Assembly: GCA_043777315.1 (NCBI GenBank)
Contig: JAYVPW010000098.1
Location: 1 to 23,860, forward strand
From: CAIURC01 sp043777315
GTDB taxonomy: Bacteria > Verrucomicrobiota > Verrucomicrobiia > Chthoniobacterales > Chthoniobacteraceae
Length of the DNA stretch: 23,860 nt
Direction of reading: 5' to 3'
Part shown: positions 1-6,489 of the stretch, one piece after another
Layout: each line of letters opens with the position of its first letter
Numbering within the stretch: position 1 is the stretch's first letter
The notes under the pieces: model-generated
Database searches by the model: none
Seen by the model: the letters and a program-made list of their open reading frames with translations, nothing else
What the model was told of the DNA's origin: nothing
Position numbers and translations under genes: made by a program

Positions 1-79
1 TCGAACGTCGAAGTCAGATTCCCCGCCGCAGCTTCTTCACTTCGACGTTCGACGTTCGACGTTCGACGTTCGACGTTCG
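1..79. repeat. Hairpin element with tandem heptamer arm (left edge cut)
   Basis: Five exact head-to-tail copies of TTCGACG occupy 41-75, followed by a partial copy. Positions 1-14 are the reverse complement of 39-52, so this is a palindromic element whose left arm runs out of the window. It lies directly after the ureG stop codon. The architecture is the same as at 5079-5174 (heptamer-built arms), but the heptamer is different. It may act as a 3' mRNA-stabilising or terminating hairpin; that role is inferred. Confidence 0.75.
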
Positions 80-85
80 CTTCTT

Positions 86-706
86 TCACACGAAAAGCAC
101 CTCGCGCCGCAACCACGCCAGCAGCTCGTCCTTCCCCTTTTCCGACCGGAGATCGGCGAACAAAAACGGCTTTTCGCCGCGCATGATTTTCGAGTCGCGC
201 GCCATCACCGCGAGGTCCGCGCCGACATGTGGGGCGAGGTCGGTTTTGTTGATCAACAGCAAATCGCTGTGCCGGATCGCCGGCCCGCCTTTGCGCGGAA
301 TCTTGTCCCCCTCGGCGACGTCGATGACGTAAATGAACGCCTCCACCAGCTCCGGCGAAAAGGTCGCCGAGAGGTTGTCCCCGCCGCTCTCGATGAAGAT
401 CACGCGCACGTCCGGATGCCGCCGTTCGAGCTCCGCGACCGCCGCCATGTTCATCGAAGTGTCGTCGCGAATCGCCGTGTGCGGGCACCCGCCGGTCTCG
501 ACGCCGATCACGCGATCCGCCGGCAGCGCGCCCTCCCGCACGAGGAATTCCGCGTCCTCTCGCGTGTAAATATCGTTCGTCACCACTGCGATCGAAAACT
601 CCCGCGCGAGCCACTGGCAAAGCCGCAGGACCAGCATCGTCTTCCCCGAGCCCACCGGCCCGCCGATGCCGATGCGCACTGCCTTCCGAGTCGTTTGAGT
701 ATTCAT
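86..706 (-). CDS. ureG: Urease accessory GTPase UreG
   Basis: UreG is the SIMIBI-class GTPase that delivers nickel to apo-urease in the cytoplasm, acting with UreF and UreD/UreH. The 206-aa product has the family's usual length. Visible motifs are the P-loop GGPVGSGKT (residues 15-23), the metal-binding Cys-Pro-His in TGGCPH (C74, H76), ESGGDN (106-111) and the guanine-specificity motif NKTD (153-156). It has no His-rich N-terminus, so nickel storage here probably falls to the His tail of UreE. Its ATG overlaps the stop of ureF in an ATGA arrangement, which indicates translational coupling. It is the last urease gene in the window; a heptamer hairpin follows its stop. Identification is very secure. 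Confidence 0.98.
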   Translation of the reverse strand: MNTQTTRKAVRIGIGGPVGSGKTMLVLRLCQWLAREFSIAVVTNDIYTREDAEFLVREGALPADRVIGVETGGCPHTAIRDDTSMNMAAVAELERRHPDVRVIFIESGGDNLSATFSPELVEAFIYVIDVAEGDKIPRKGGPAIRHSDLLLINKTDLAPHVGADLAVMARDSKIMRGEKPFLFADLRSEKGKDELLAWLRREVLFV

Positions 707-1398
707 GAAATGAAGAGCCGTTCGCCCGCAAACTCGTGCCGCATCGCCGCGATTTCGAGCAGCGGATTGAACCAGCCCGCCGCCTCACGCCTGATCGCGA
801 GCGACCGTGTCACCGTCTCCTCCGCGAGCTGCAAAGCTTCGGCGAGCGCGCGCTGGCAGCCTTCTTGTCCGATGCGGATGAGCTTCAGGGCGGCAGCGCA
901 GACGGCCGCGAGGGATTGGTAAAAGTAGGCGTTGAGCGCGGCCTCCAGCGGCACCCCAGCAACCGCCGCTTGTGCTCCGCAGACGACGAGATGCTGTCCC
1001 CGCGCCGCGCCGTGTTCGATCGCCTGTTGCAGGTCCGCCAACAGCGGCGCGTCGCTGATTTTCAGCAGCGCCCGCAAACGCCGGGAACCAAGCTGCGCAC
1101 TGGCTTCGCGAGCTTCTCGCGCCACTTTCCACGCGCTGATTTCGTCGTCGATCTCGCACAGCGCGGCGACGTCTTTTTTCATGGCCGCGGCGAAAGCGAA
1201 GCGGAGGTACGGCAGCTCCTGCTCCCGCTGCGCCGGCACGATTTGCGTCCGCAAAAACAGGCCGAGCGTTGCCTCATCACGCACCGTTCCGAGTCGCACG
1301 ACTTCCTCGAATCCGAGCGAATGCGCGTAGGCTCCGGTCGGGAAAAGTGCATCGCCCGTTTGCAGCAAAAACGGCAGCCAGCGCAGGTCCGCAGACAT
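703..1398 (-). CDS. ureF: Urease accessory protein UreF
   Basis: UreF is an all-helical accessory protein that bridges UreD/UreH-bound apo-urease and UreG and helps gate GTP hydrolysis during nickel insertion. The 231-aa product matches the family in length. It shows the typical N-terminal sequence LLQTGDALFPTGAYAHSLGFE (only lightly diverged), and its C-terminal part is rich in helix-forming Ala, Leu and Glu, as is usual. The start ATG at 1398 shares one base with the ureE stop (TGATG), and the 3' end overlaps ureG by 4 nt. E, F and G are therefore a tightly coupled block. No competing reading frame is plausible here. Confidence 0.96.
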   Translation of the reverse strand: MSADLRWLPFLLQTGDALFPTGAYAHSLGFEEVVRLGTVRDEATLGLFLRTQIVPAQREQELPYLRFAFAAAMKKDVAALCEIDDEISAWKVAREAREASAQLGSRRLRALLKISDAPLLADLQQAIEHGAARGQHLVVCGAQAAVAGVPLEAALNAYFYQSLAAVCAAALKLIRIGQEGCQRALAEALQLAEETVTRSLAIRREAAGWFNPLLEIAAMRHEFAGERLFIS

Positions 1399-1841
1399 CA
1401 GTGCTCGTGGTCGTGGGAATGCGAGTGTCCGCCGGAGATCGGCTTGAATACACGATCCGCAGCCGAGAAGGCCAGATGCTCGCGCTCGAACAACTGCCGC
1501 AGCGCAGGGTCATCGACCACTCGCAACACCTCGCCCTCGACGGCGATTTGGAAGTGCAAATTTCCCACGATCCAGCCGAGCCGCGCCGCCTCGTTGGCGT
1601 GATGCCCGAGCGCAAATTCCAGCACCGGCTCCGATTTCTGCGCGATCACATAAACCTTTCCGTCTCCGGAAAATACCACGTCCCCATCCCGCAGCGGGCT
1701 TTCCAAATCGAACCCAAACTCCCGGCCGTCCGCCGCGACTCCGCGCCAGCGCCGCTTTGCCAAAGTGAGCCGATCCACTTCCACCTCCACGCGTTCCAAA
1801 CCCGAGTCCGGCTGCGGTATTGCGTGATGAATGAGTTCCAT
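1398..1841 (-). CDS. ureE: Urease nickel metallochaperone UreE
   Basis: UreE dimerises and donates nickel to the UreG/UreF/UreD complex. The 147-aa protein has the two-domain UreE layout: an N-terminal peptide-binding-like domain (about 1-70) and a C-terminal metal-binding domain (about 75-135). The latter includes the conserved GNLHFQIAVEG stretch with its dimer-interface metal-binding His. The tail ends in GGHSHSHDHEH, which puts alternating histidines at 139, 141, 143, 145 and 147 and fits the His-rich nickel-binding tail of many UreE proteins. The gene starts only 2 nt after the stop of the upstream peptidoglycan-binding-domain gene and overlaps ureF by one base. The start is supported by the spacing and by homology. 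Confidence 0.95.
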   Translation of the reverse strand: MELIHHAIPQPDSGLERVEVEVDRLTLAKRRWRGVAADGREFGFDLESPLRDGDVVFSGDGKVYVIAQKSEPVLEFALGHHANEAARLGWIVGNLHFQIAVEGEVLRVVDDPALRQLFEREHLAFSAADRVFKPISGGHSHSHDHEH

Positions 1842-1843
1842 TT

Positions 1844-2275
1844 TCAGCGGGCGAGTTCGGCTTCGCGCAGTCCGAGCGCATTGATGAGGAAGCCGTCAAT
1901 TTCGCCGGTCACCGCCAAATCTTCGTGGCCTTGGAAGCGCGCGACCGCGCGACGCGTGAGGGGTCCGGTGAGGCCGTCATGGGGCCCGCGATAGTAGCCA
2001 TTCGCGGCGAGCGAACGCTGGACGGCGAGCACGGTTCCGCGGCTGGACTCGGCTGCCGGAGAGCCCTCCTCCCAGGGGCTGATGATCTTTCCGGTGAAGC
2101 GTCCCGTGGTCACGGCGAAGTTGTGTTTGTTCGGACGGGGCGAGCGGGTCCACGAGGTGTGATGCGTGCCGAGACGCCCGCCGCGCTGGCGCGGCAGGGA
2201 GAGCGCTTGGTCCGAGTCACAGAGGCAAAAGGTCAGGGCGGGGGCGAGGCGGAGGGTGGGGGTTGGGATTCTCAT
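1844..2275 (-). CDS. Peptidoglycan-binding-domain protein inside the urease operon
   Basis: The predicted 143-aa product carries one PG_binding_1-like domain at about residues 80-135. Characteristic elements are VQRSLAANGYYRGPHDG, LTRRAVARFQ, LAVTGEIDG and a terminal INALG helix. The N-terminus (PTLRLAPALTFCLC) is weakly hydrophobic and could be a poor signal or lipoprotein-like peptide; residues 27-70 are low-complexity. I chose the ATG at 2275 because in-frame starts further upstream overlap the ureC 3' end with Arg/Pro-rich shadow sequence. The gene fills the ureC-ureE gap and stops 2 nt before ureE, so it is co-transcribed and probably translationally coupled. It is not a standard urease gene. 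The domain call is fairly safe; the role in urease biology is unknown, and a simple cell-wall role is equally possible. Confidence 0.75.
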   Translation of the reverse strand: MRIPTPTLRLAPALTFCLCDSDQALSLPRQRGGRLGTHHTSWTRSPRPNKHNFAVTTGRFTGKIISPWEEGSPAAESSRGTVLAVQRSLAANGYYRGPHDGLTGPLTRRAVARFQGHEDLAVTGEIDGFLINALGLREAELAR

Positions 2276-2340
2276 GGAGCTGGATTCAGTCAAGAACCCG
2301 AAGGCGCTGGCTCGGTTGAGTTCGCGCGGGAGGGCTGATT

Positions 2341-4233
2341 TTAGAAAAGGAAATATCGCTGGGCGAGGGGGAGGACGGTGGCGGGTTCGCAGCGGAGTTC
2401 GCGGCCGTCGGCGCGGACGGTGTAGGTCTCGGGATCGACTTCCATTTTGGGGAGGGCGTCGTTCCAAAGCAGGTCGCGCTTCGAGATGTTGCGCGTGTTT
2501 TTCACGGCGACCAGGCGCTTGGAAAGATGGAGCGAGCCGAGCGCGCCGGAGCGGAGCGCGGCGTCGCTGACGAAGGTGACGCTGGTCGAGTATTTCGCAC
2601 GGCCGTGCGCGGCGAATTGCGGGCGATAAAAGGTCGGCTGCGGGGTCGGGATGCTGGCGTTGGGGTCGCCCATGTTCGCCATCGCGATGAGCCCGCCCTT
2701 CAAAATGACCTCGGGCTTCACGCCGAAAAAAGCGGGCTTCCAGACGACGAGGTCGGCGAGTTTGCCGACTTCGATGCTGCCGACTTCGTGCGCGATGCCG
2801 TGGGTGATGGCGGGGTTGATCGTGTATTTCGCGATGTAGCGCAGCGCGCGGAAATTGTCGGCGGGAAATTCGAACCGCGAAGGAGCGAAGGAGCGAAGGG
2901 GGGGAGGGGAGACGGGCGGATGACTCGAGCCGCCTTGTTTAGTTGCCGCGCGTTTTTCCGATTCAGCGATCGCTCCAGAAGCACCGAAACCCGCGGACCT
3001 TATCTCTTCATCCCCCTTCGCTCCTTCGCTCCTTCGCGGTTCCAACACTCCGAATTGCACCTTCATTTTGTGCGCCGTCTGCCAGGTGCGGGTGATGACT
3101 TCGCCGATGCGGCCCATCGCTTGGCTGTCGCTCGACATCATCGAAAATGCGCCGAGGTCGTGCAGCAAATCTTCGGCGGCGATTGTCTCGGGGCGGATGC
3201 GCGATTCGGCGAAGGCGACGTCCTCGGGGATCTTCGAGTCGAGGTGATGGCAGACCATGAGCATGTCGAGATGCTCGTCGATCGTGTTCACCGTGAAGGG
3301 GCGCGTCGGGTTGGTGGAGGAGGGGAGCACGTTCGCCTCGCCGCAGACGCGGATGATGTCCGGTGCGTGCCCTCCGCCCGCGCCTTCGCTGTGGTAGGTG
3401 TGAATGGTGCGGCCTTTGAACGCGGCGATCGTGTCCTCGACGAAGCCGCTTTCGTTCAGCGTGTCGGTGTGGATGGCGACCTGCACGTCGAGTTCGTCGG
3501 CGACATCGAGGCACGTGGAAATGGCCGCGGGCGTGGTGCCCCAATCCTCGTGAAGCTTGAGCCCGACAGCCCCCGCGAGGATTTGTTCGCGCAGCGGCGC
3601 GTGCGTGGAGCAGTTGCCTTTGCCGAGAAATCCGAGGTTCATCGGGTATTCTTCCGCTGCTTCGAGCATCCGGTGGATGTTCCAGATTCCCGGCGTGCAG
3701 GTCGTGGCGTAAGTGCCATGCGCCGGGCCGGTGCCGCCGCCGATCATCGTGGTGATGCCGCTCGCCAGCGCGTGCTCGATTTGTTGCGGGCAGATGAAAT
3801 GGATGTGCGTGTCGATCCCTCCCGCGGTGACGATGCAGCCTTCGCCGGCGATCACTTCGGTTCCCGCGCCGATGATCATGCCGGACGAAATGCCGGGCTG
3901 GATGCCGGGATTTCCCGCGTGCCCGATCGCGCTGATGCGGCCGTGCTTGATCCCGATGTCCGCTTTGATCACGCCCTGCACGGCGTCGAGGATCAGCGCG
4001 TTCGTGATGACGAGGTCGAGCGACTCGGCGTCGAGTGCGGTCGGCGATTGCCCCATGCCGTCGCGGATGACTTTGCCGCCGCCAAATTTCACCTCGTCTC
4101 CGTACGCGCCCGCCTCGGCGATGAGATCGCGCTCGACCTCGATGAAGAGCTCGGTGTCCGCGAGCCGCACGCGGTCGCCGGTGGTCGGCCCAAACATCTC
4201 GGCGTACTGCCGGCGCGTGAGGTGGAGCGGCAT
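2341..4233 (-). CDS. ureC: Urease alpha subunit UreC with a 57-residue in-frame insertion
   Basis: UreC is the catalytic subunit that hydrolyses urea to ammonia and carbamate at a dinickel centre. All key residues are visible: H143 and H145 (DTHIHF), the carbamylated lysine K226 (GLKLHED), H255, H281 (HTYHSEGAGGGH), flap residues C328 and H329/H330 (MVCHHLD), and D369 (SSDSQAMGR). The N-terminus (MFGPTTGDRVRL) and the C-terminus are canonical. The length is 630 aa against roughly 567-573 for most UreC. The excess is residues 398-454, encoded exactly by the palindromic element at 2872-3042. These replace a short loop between MKVQFGVL and the conserved DNFRALRYIAKYTINPA. The active-site residues lie upstream and are intact, so function is likely kept. 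The start codon abuts the stop of the upstream AP2-like gene with no gap. Confidence 0.97.
   Translation of the reverse strand: MPLHLTRRQYAEMFGPTTGDRVRLADTELFIEVERDLIAEAGAYGDEVKFGGGKVIRDGMGQSPTALDAESLDLVITNALILDAVQGVIKADIGIKHGRISAIGHAGNPGIQPGISSGMIIGAGTEVIAGEGCIVTAGGIDTHIHFICPQQIEHALASGITTMIGGGTGPAHGTYATTCTPGIWNIHRMLEAAEEYPMNLGFLGKGNCSTHAPLREQILAGAVGLKLHEDWGTTPAAISTCLDVADELDVQVAIHTDTLNESGFVEDTIAAFKGRTIHTYHSEGAGGGHAPDIIRVCGEANVLPSSTNPTRPFTVNTIDEHLDMLMVCHHLDSKIPEDVAFAESRIRPETIAAEDLLHDLGAFSMMSSDSQAMGRIGEVITRTWQTAHKMKVQFGVLEPRRSEGAKGDEEIRSAGFGASGAIAESEKRAATKQGGSSHPPVSPPPLRSFAPSRFEFPADNFRALRYIAKYTINPAITHGIAHEVGSIEVGKLADLVVWKPAFFGVKPEVILKGGLIAMANMGDPNASIPTPQPTFYRPQFAAHGRAKYSTSVTFVSDAALRSGALGSLHLSKRLVAVKNTRNISKRDLLWNDALPKMEVDPETYTVRADGRELRCEPATVLPLAQRYFLF
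2872..3042. repeat. 171-bp palindromic element inserted in frame within ureC
   Basis: The 31-nt arms at 2872-2902 and 3012-3042 are perfect reverse complements and enclose a 109-nt centre. The arms contain tandem GAAGGAGC octamers. The element is exactly 57 codons long and begins and ends on ureC codon boundaries (residues 398 and 454). The arms encode EPRRSEGAKG and PLRSFAPSRF, and the centre encodes a polar, low-complexity segment with no stop codon. Removing it would leave a UreC of 573 residues, the normal size. The coincidence of palindrome ends with insertion ends shows that the element itself is the inserted unit. Confidence 0.93.
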
Positions 4234-4746
4234 CTAGTTGTGTCGCGGGGCACGCCGCTCGTTGCGCTCCATCGTTTTCTCCCAACGCAGCCGCTGCGCG
4301 ATCGCCGCCTCGCGCGCGTCGTCTTCGTTGAGTGTGTCGTTGACGTAGAAGTGACGCGTCTTCCGCTTGCCGGGCTCGGGGCTGCCGGACGCGGTCCACA
4401 CCACGTATTCGTAGCAGTTCTCGCCGCGCCGGACGGTCTGGATGCTGCGCCGCACGCCCGGGATGCCGGAGGTGTTGCGCGCGGATTTGCGACGCGCGAT
4501 TTCGCTGCGCGGGACGGTCGGGAGCGCTTTCACCGCGGAGTCGCGGAAGTGCATGGCGGCGTTCAGCGAAGCGGCGCGCCCGCCGTATTTCGAGTCGGCG
4601 AAATAGTCGCTGAGTCTGATCCCCCGCCGGTTGACGCGGACCTGCCACCCGCGGCATTGCGTGCGGCTCTTACCTGCCGCGGCGGTGACGATGCGGATGA
4701 TGTTGTGCATCCCGGCGGTGCGAGTGATGACTTTTTTTGTGATCAT
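4234..4746 (-). CDS. AP2-like DNA-binding-domain protein between ureB and ureC
   Basis: This 170-aa basic protein appears to contain two AP2/ERF-like modules. One is near residues 33-75 (GWQVRVNRRGIRLSDYFAD, then GGRAASLNAAMHFRD). The other is near 92-155 (SGIPGVRRS, then YVVWTAS, KTRHFYVND and EDDAREAAIAQRL). Both follow the usual scheme of a basic beta-sheet ending in an Ala-rich helix. In bacteria such modules occur in HNH homing endonucleases and phage or integrase-related proteins, but no HNH motif is visible here. The ATG overlaps the ureB stop (ATGA) and the TAG stop directly precedes the ureC ATG, so it is locked into the urease operon. It could be an autoregulator, or a mobile-element remnant tamed by translational coupling. 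The domain call rests on pattern recognition only. Confidence 0.7.
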   Translation of the reverse strand: MITKKVITRTAGMHNIIRIVTAAAGKSRTQCRGWQVRVNRRGIRLSDYFADSKYGGRAASLNAAMHFRDSAVKALPTVPRSEIARRKSARNTSGIPGVRRSIQTVRRGENCYEYVVWTASGSPEPGKRKTRHFYVNDTLNEDDAREAAIAQRLRWEKTMERNERRAPRHN

Positions 4747-5075
4747 GGGAGGTGAGGTGAGCGGTCGAGCGGGCCGTCGATCTTGTTGTTCAGGCCGAAA
4801 ACTTCACGCGTCCCGGCGAGTGCGACGACTTCGACCTCGCGCGTGTCGCCGGGCTCGAAACGGACGGCGGTGCCCGCGGGAATATTGAGCCGAAAGCCGC
4901 GGGCGAGCGCGCGGTCGAAGCGCAGCGCGGTGTTCACTTCAAAAAAATGAAAGTGGCTGCCGACTTGGATCGGGCGGTCGCCGGTGTTGGCGACTTCGAG
5001 CGTGCGAGTCTCGCGGCCGGCGTTGGCTTCGAGCTCCGCGGGTTCGGTTCCGAAGATGATCTCGCCGGGAATCAT
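4743..5075 (-). CDS. ureB: Urease beta subunit UreB
   Basis: This is the structural beta subunit of bacterial urease, which packs around UreC in the (UreABC)3 trimer. The 110-aa product starts with the hallmark MIPGEIIFGTEPAELEANAG and carries the conserved block DRPIQVGSHFHFFEVN (about residues 33-48), RLNIPAGTAVRFEPGDTREV and a C-terminal GLNNKIDG-like segment. Length is normal for a stand-alone UreB, so there is no UreA-UreB fusion of the Helicobacter type. It overlaps the downstream AP2-like gene by 4 nt. It is separated from ureA by about 97 nt that are almost entirely a palindromic element. Identification is secure. Confidence 0.97.
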   Translation of the reverse strand: MIPGEIIFGTEPAELEANAGRETRTLEVANTGDRPIQVGSHFHFFEVNTALRFDRALARGFRLNIPAGTAVRFEPGDTREVEVVALAGTREVFGLNNKIDGPLDRSPHLP

Positions 5076-5078
5076 GGG

Positions 5079-5174
5079 GAATTTAGGAAGTCGGATTTAG
5101 GATTTAGCAAGTGCGGAGACGATGCGCTTGGGGAGGCGGAACTTTCTAAATCCTAAATCCTAAATCCTAAATTC
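5079..5174. repeat. Hairpin with heptamer-repeat arms between ureA and ureB
   Basis: The arms at 5079-5112 and 5141-5174 are imperfect reverse complements of 34 nt with about five mismatches. The right arm is made of tandem AATCCTA heptamers. The loop is about 28 nt. The element fills the whole ureA-ureB gap, and its right arm touches the ureA stop codon. Its AT-rich arms contrast with the GC-rich surroundings, which suggests a separate origin. Confidence 0.85.
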
Positions 5175-5475
5175 ATCGGATCGGATGGTGGACGGTCACG
5201 AGCTTCGTGCCGTCGGGAAAAGTCGCCTCCACCTGCACGTCGTGGATCATTTCGGGCACGCCTTCCATCACCTGATCACGCGCGAGGATCGTGGTACCGA
5301 AGCTCATCAAGTCCGCCACTGCGCGCCCGTCGCGCGCGCCTTCCATGATCTCGGCGGTGATGATCGCGATCGACTCGGGGTAGTTGAGTTTCAGACCCCG
5401 CGCCTGCCGCCTCCGCGCGAGATCGGCCGCCACGACGATGAGAAGTTTCTCCTGCTCGCGAGGCGAAAGGTGCAT
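5173..5475 (-). CDS. ureA: Urease gamma subunit UreA
   Basis: This is the smallest structural subunit of urease, found in the cytoplasmic (UreABC)3 complex. The 100-aa product is the standard length and is recognisable throughout: MHLSPREQEKLLIVVAADLA at the N-terminus, RRRQARGLKLNYPESIAIIT, EIMEGARDGRAVADLMSFG, the VMEGVPEMIHDVQVEATFPDG block, and a C-terminal KLVTVHHPIR. It is the first urease structural gene transcribed. It starts only 6 nt after the stop of the small His-rich membrane protein gene, so the two are presumably translated from one message. No recognisable independent promoter was found ahead of it. Confidence 0.97.
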   Translation of the reverse strand: MHLSPREQEKLLIVVAADLARRRQARGLKLNYPESIAIITAEIMEGARDGRAVADLMSFGTTILARDQVMEGVPEMIHDVQVEATFPDGTKLVTVHHPIR

Positions 5476-5481
5476 CCCGAG

Positions 5482-5679
5482 TTAGCGCCGCCGGTTCGCC
5501 AGCCAGCTCGCGCCGAGAAATCCGCCAATCGTCGCGAGGAAGATCAGCAGCGACAGCCACTCCGGCGCGTGCCCGGCGTGCGGGGCTCCGGCGCTGAGGT
5601 CGAAGGCCGAATGGCCAGGATGCGCGTGGACGGCGGCGGGGAGCAGGAGCAGCGCGGAAAGGAGGCGGGTCGGTTTCAT
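5482..5679 (-). CDS. Small HupE/UreJ-like His-rich membrane protein
   Basis: The 65-aa product has a clear signal peptide (residues 1-19, ending AAVHA). A mature N-terminus then begins HPGHSAFD, followed by further histidines (H34, H37), one transmembrane helix (about 41-60) and a positively charged ANRRR tail. A mature start with HPGH is typical of HupE/UreJ-type nickel or cobalt permeases, but those have about six helices and this has one. It may be a miniature or truncated relative, or an unrelated nickel-binding membrane peptide. I chose the ATG at 5679 over one at 5733 because it begins exactly at the signal peptide. It lies 6 nt upstream of ureA and after urtE, so an accessory role in nickel supply is plausible but unproven. 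Confidence 0.7.
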   Translation of the reverse strand: MKPTRLLSALLLLPAAVHAHPGHSAFDLSAGAPHAGHAPEWLSLLIFLATIGGFLGASWLANRRR

Positions 5680-5739
5680 GGTCGGTGATTCGGAGTTCGC
5701 GGCAGACTTAGCTTTCTCGAATGGCGGTGGCACGCCTTT

Positions 5740-6435
5740 TCACACCACGAGATGCGCCTTCACGACGTCGTCCGTCAGCCCGGCGATCGGCCCGTGCGCG
5801 ACGACCGCCCCGCGGTCCATGATGTAGAAGATGTCCGCCAGCTCCTTCGCGAAATCGAGGTATTGCTCCACGAGCAAAATGCTCATCCTCCCCTCCTCGC
5901 GCAGCCGCCGGATCGTGTCGCCGATCTGGTCGATGATGTTCGGCTGAATGCCCTCCGTCGGCTCATCGAGGATCAGCACCTTCGGCTCGGTCAGCAGCGC
6001 GCGGCCGATCGCGAGTTGTTGCTGCTGCCCGCCGCTCAGCATCCCGCCTTTTCTCGGCAGGAACTCCTTCAAGATCGGGAACAGCTCGAAGATCCGCTCC
6101 AGGTTTCCGTTCAGGTTCTTCCCCTGCGCGATCGCCCCGATCTTCAGGTTTTCCTCCACCGTCAGGTGCGGGAAAATCTCGCGCCCCTGCGGCACGTAGC
6201 CGATGCCGGAGCGCGCGCGCACTTCGGGCGAAGCCCCGGTGAGCACCTGACCGTCGAGCGTTACCGCTCCCGCGTCAGCTTTTATCAGGCCCGTGAGGGT
6301 CTTGAGTGTCGTGGTCTTGCCGACCCCATTGCGGCCCATGAGACAGACGACGCTGTTGGCAGGCACGGTAAGGGTCACGCCGCGCAGGATGCGGCTGCCG
6401 CCGATGGCTACTTCAAGTGCGGTCGCGGTGAGCAT
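5740..6435 (-). CDS. urtE: Urea ABC transporter ATP-binding protein UrtE
   Basis: This is one of the two ATPases that power the high-affinity urea importer UrtABCDE at the inner membrane; it is of the LivF branch of branched-chain-amino-acid-type ABC proteins. The 231-aa product has Walker A GRNGVGKTT (34-42), a Q-loop region around GYVPQGREIFPHLTVEENL (79-97), signature LSGGQQQQLAIGRAL (133-147) and Walker B VLILDEPTEG (153-162). GREIFPHLTVEENL and EGIQPNIID are characteristic of UrtE/LivF. A start at 6480 would add 15 residues without homology, so the ATG at 6435 is preferred. The order urtD, Cys-rich gene, urtE is unusual because urtD and urtE are normally adjacent. Confidence 0.95.
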   Translation of the reverse strand: MLTATALEVAIGGSRILRGVTLTVPANSVVCLMGRNGVGKTTTLKTLTGLIKADAGAVTLDGQVLTGASPEVRARSGIGYVPQGREIFPHLTVEENLKIGAIAQGKNLNGNLERIFELFPILKEFLPRKGGMLSGGQQQQLAIGRALLTEPKVLILDEPTEGIQPNIIDQIGDTIRRLREEGRMSILLVEQYLDFAKELADIFYIMDRGAVVAHGPIAGLTDDVVKAHLVV

Positions 6436-6489
6436 GGCCGGGATGCCTCGCCGGACACCGTGCGGTGGCCGGCGAGGCACGATCGAATC

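Noticed and set aside
1..79. CRISPR array suggested by regularly repeated short units
   Set aside because: The units are 7 bp and directly adjacent without spacers, and they fold as a hairpin arm. No cas genes are present in the window.
2527..4755. A 742-codon open frame on the plus strand, antisense to ureC and the AP2-like gene
   Set aside because: It is a composition-driven shadow of the minus-strand genes: Asp/Arg/Val-rich, no recognisable domain, and it spans three real genes.
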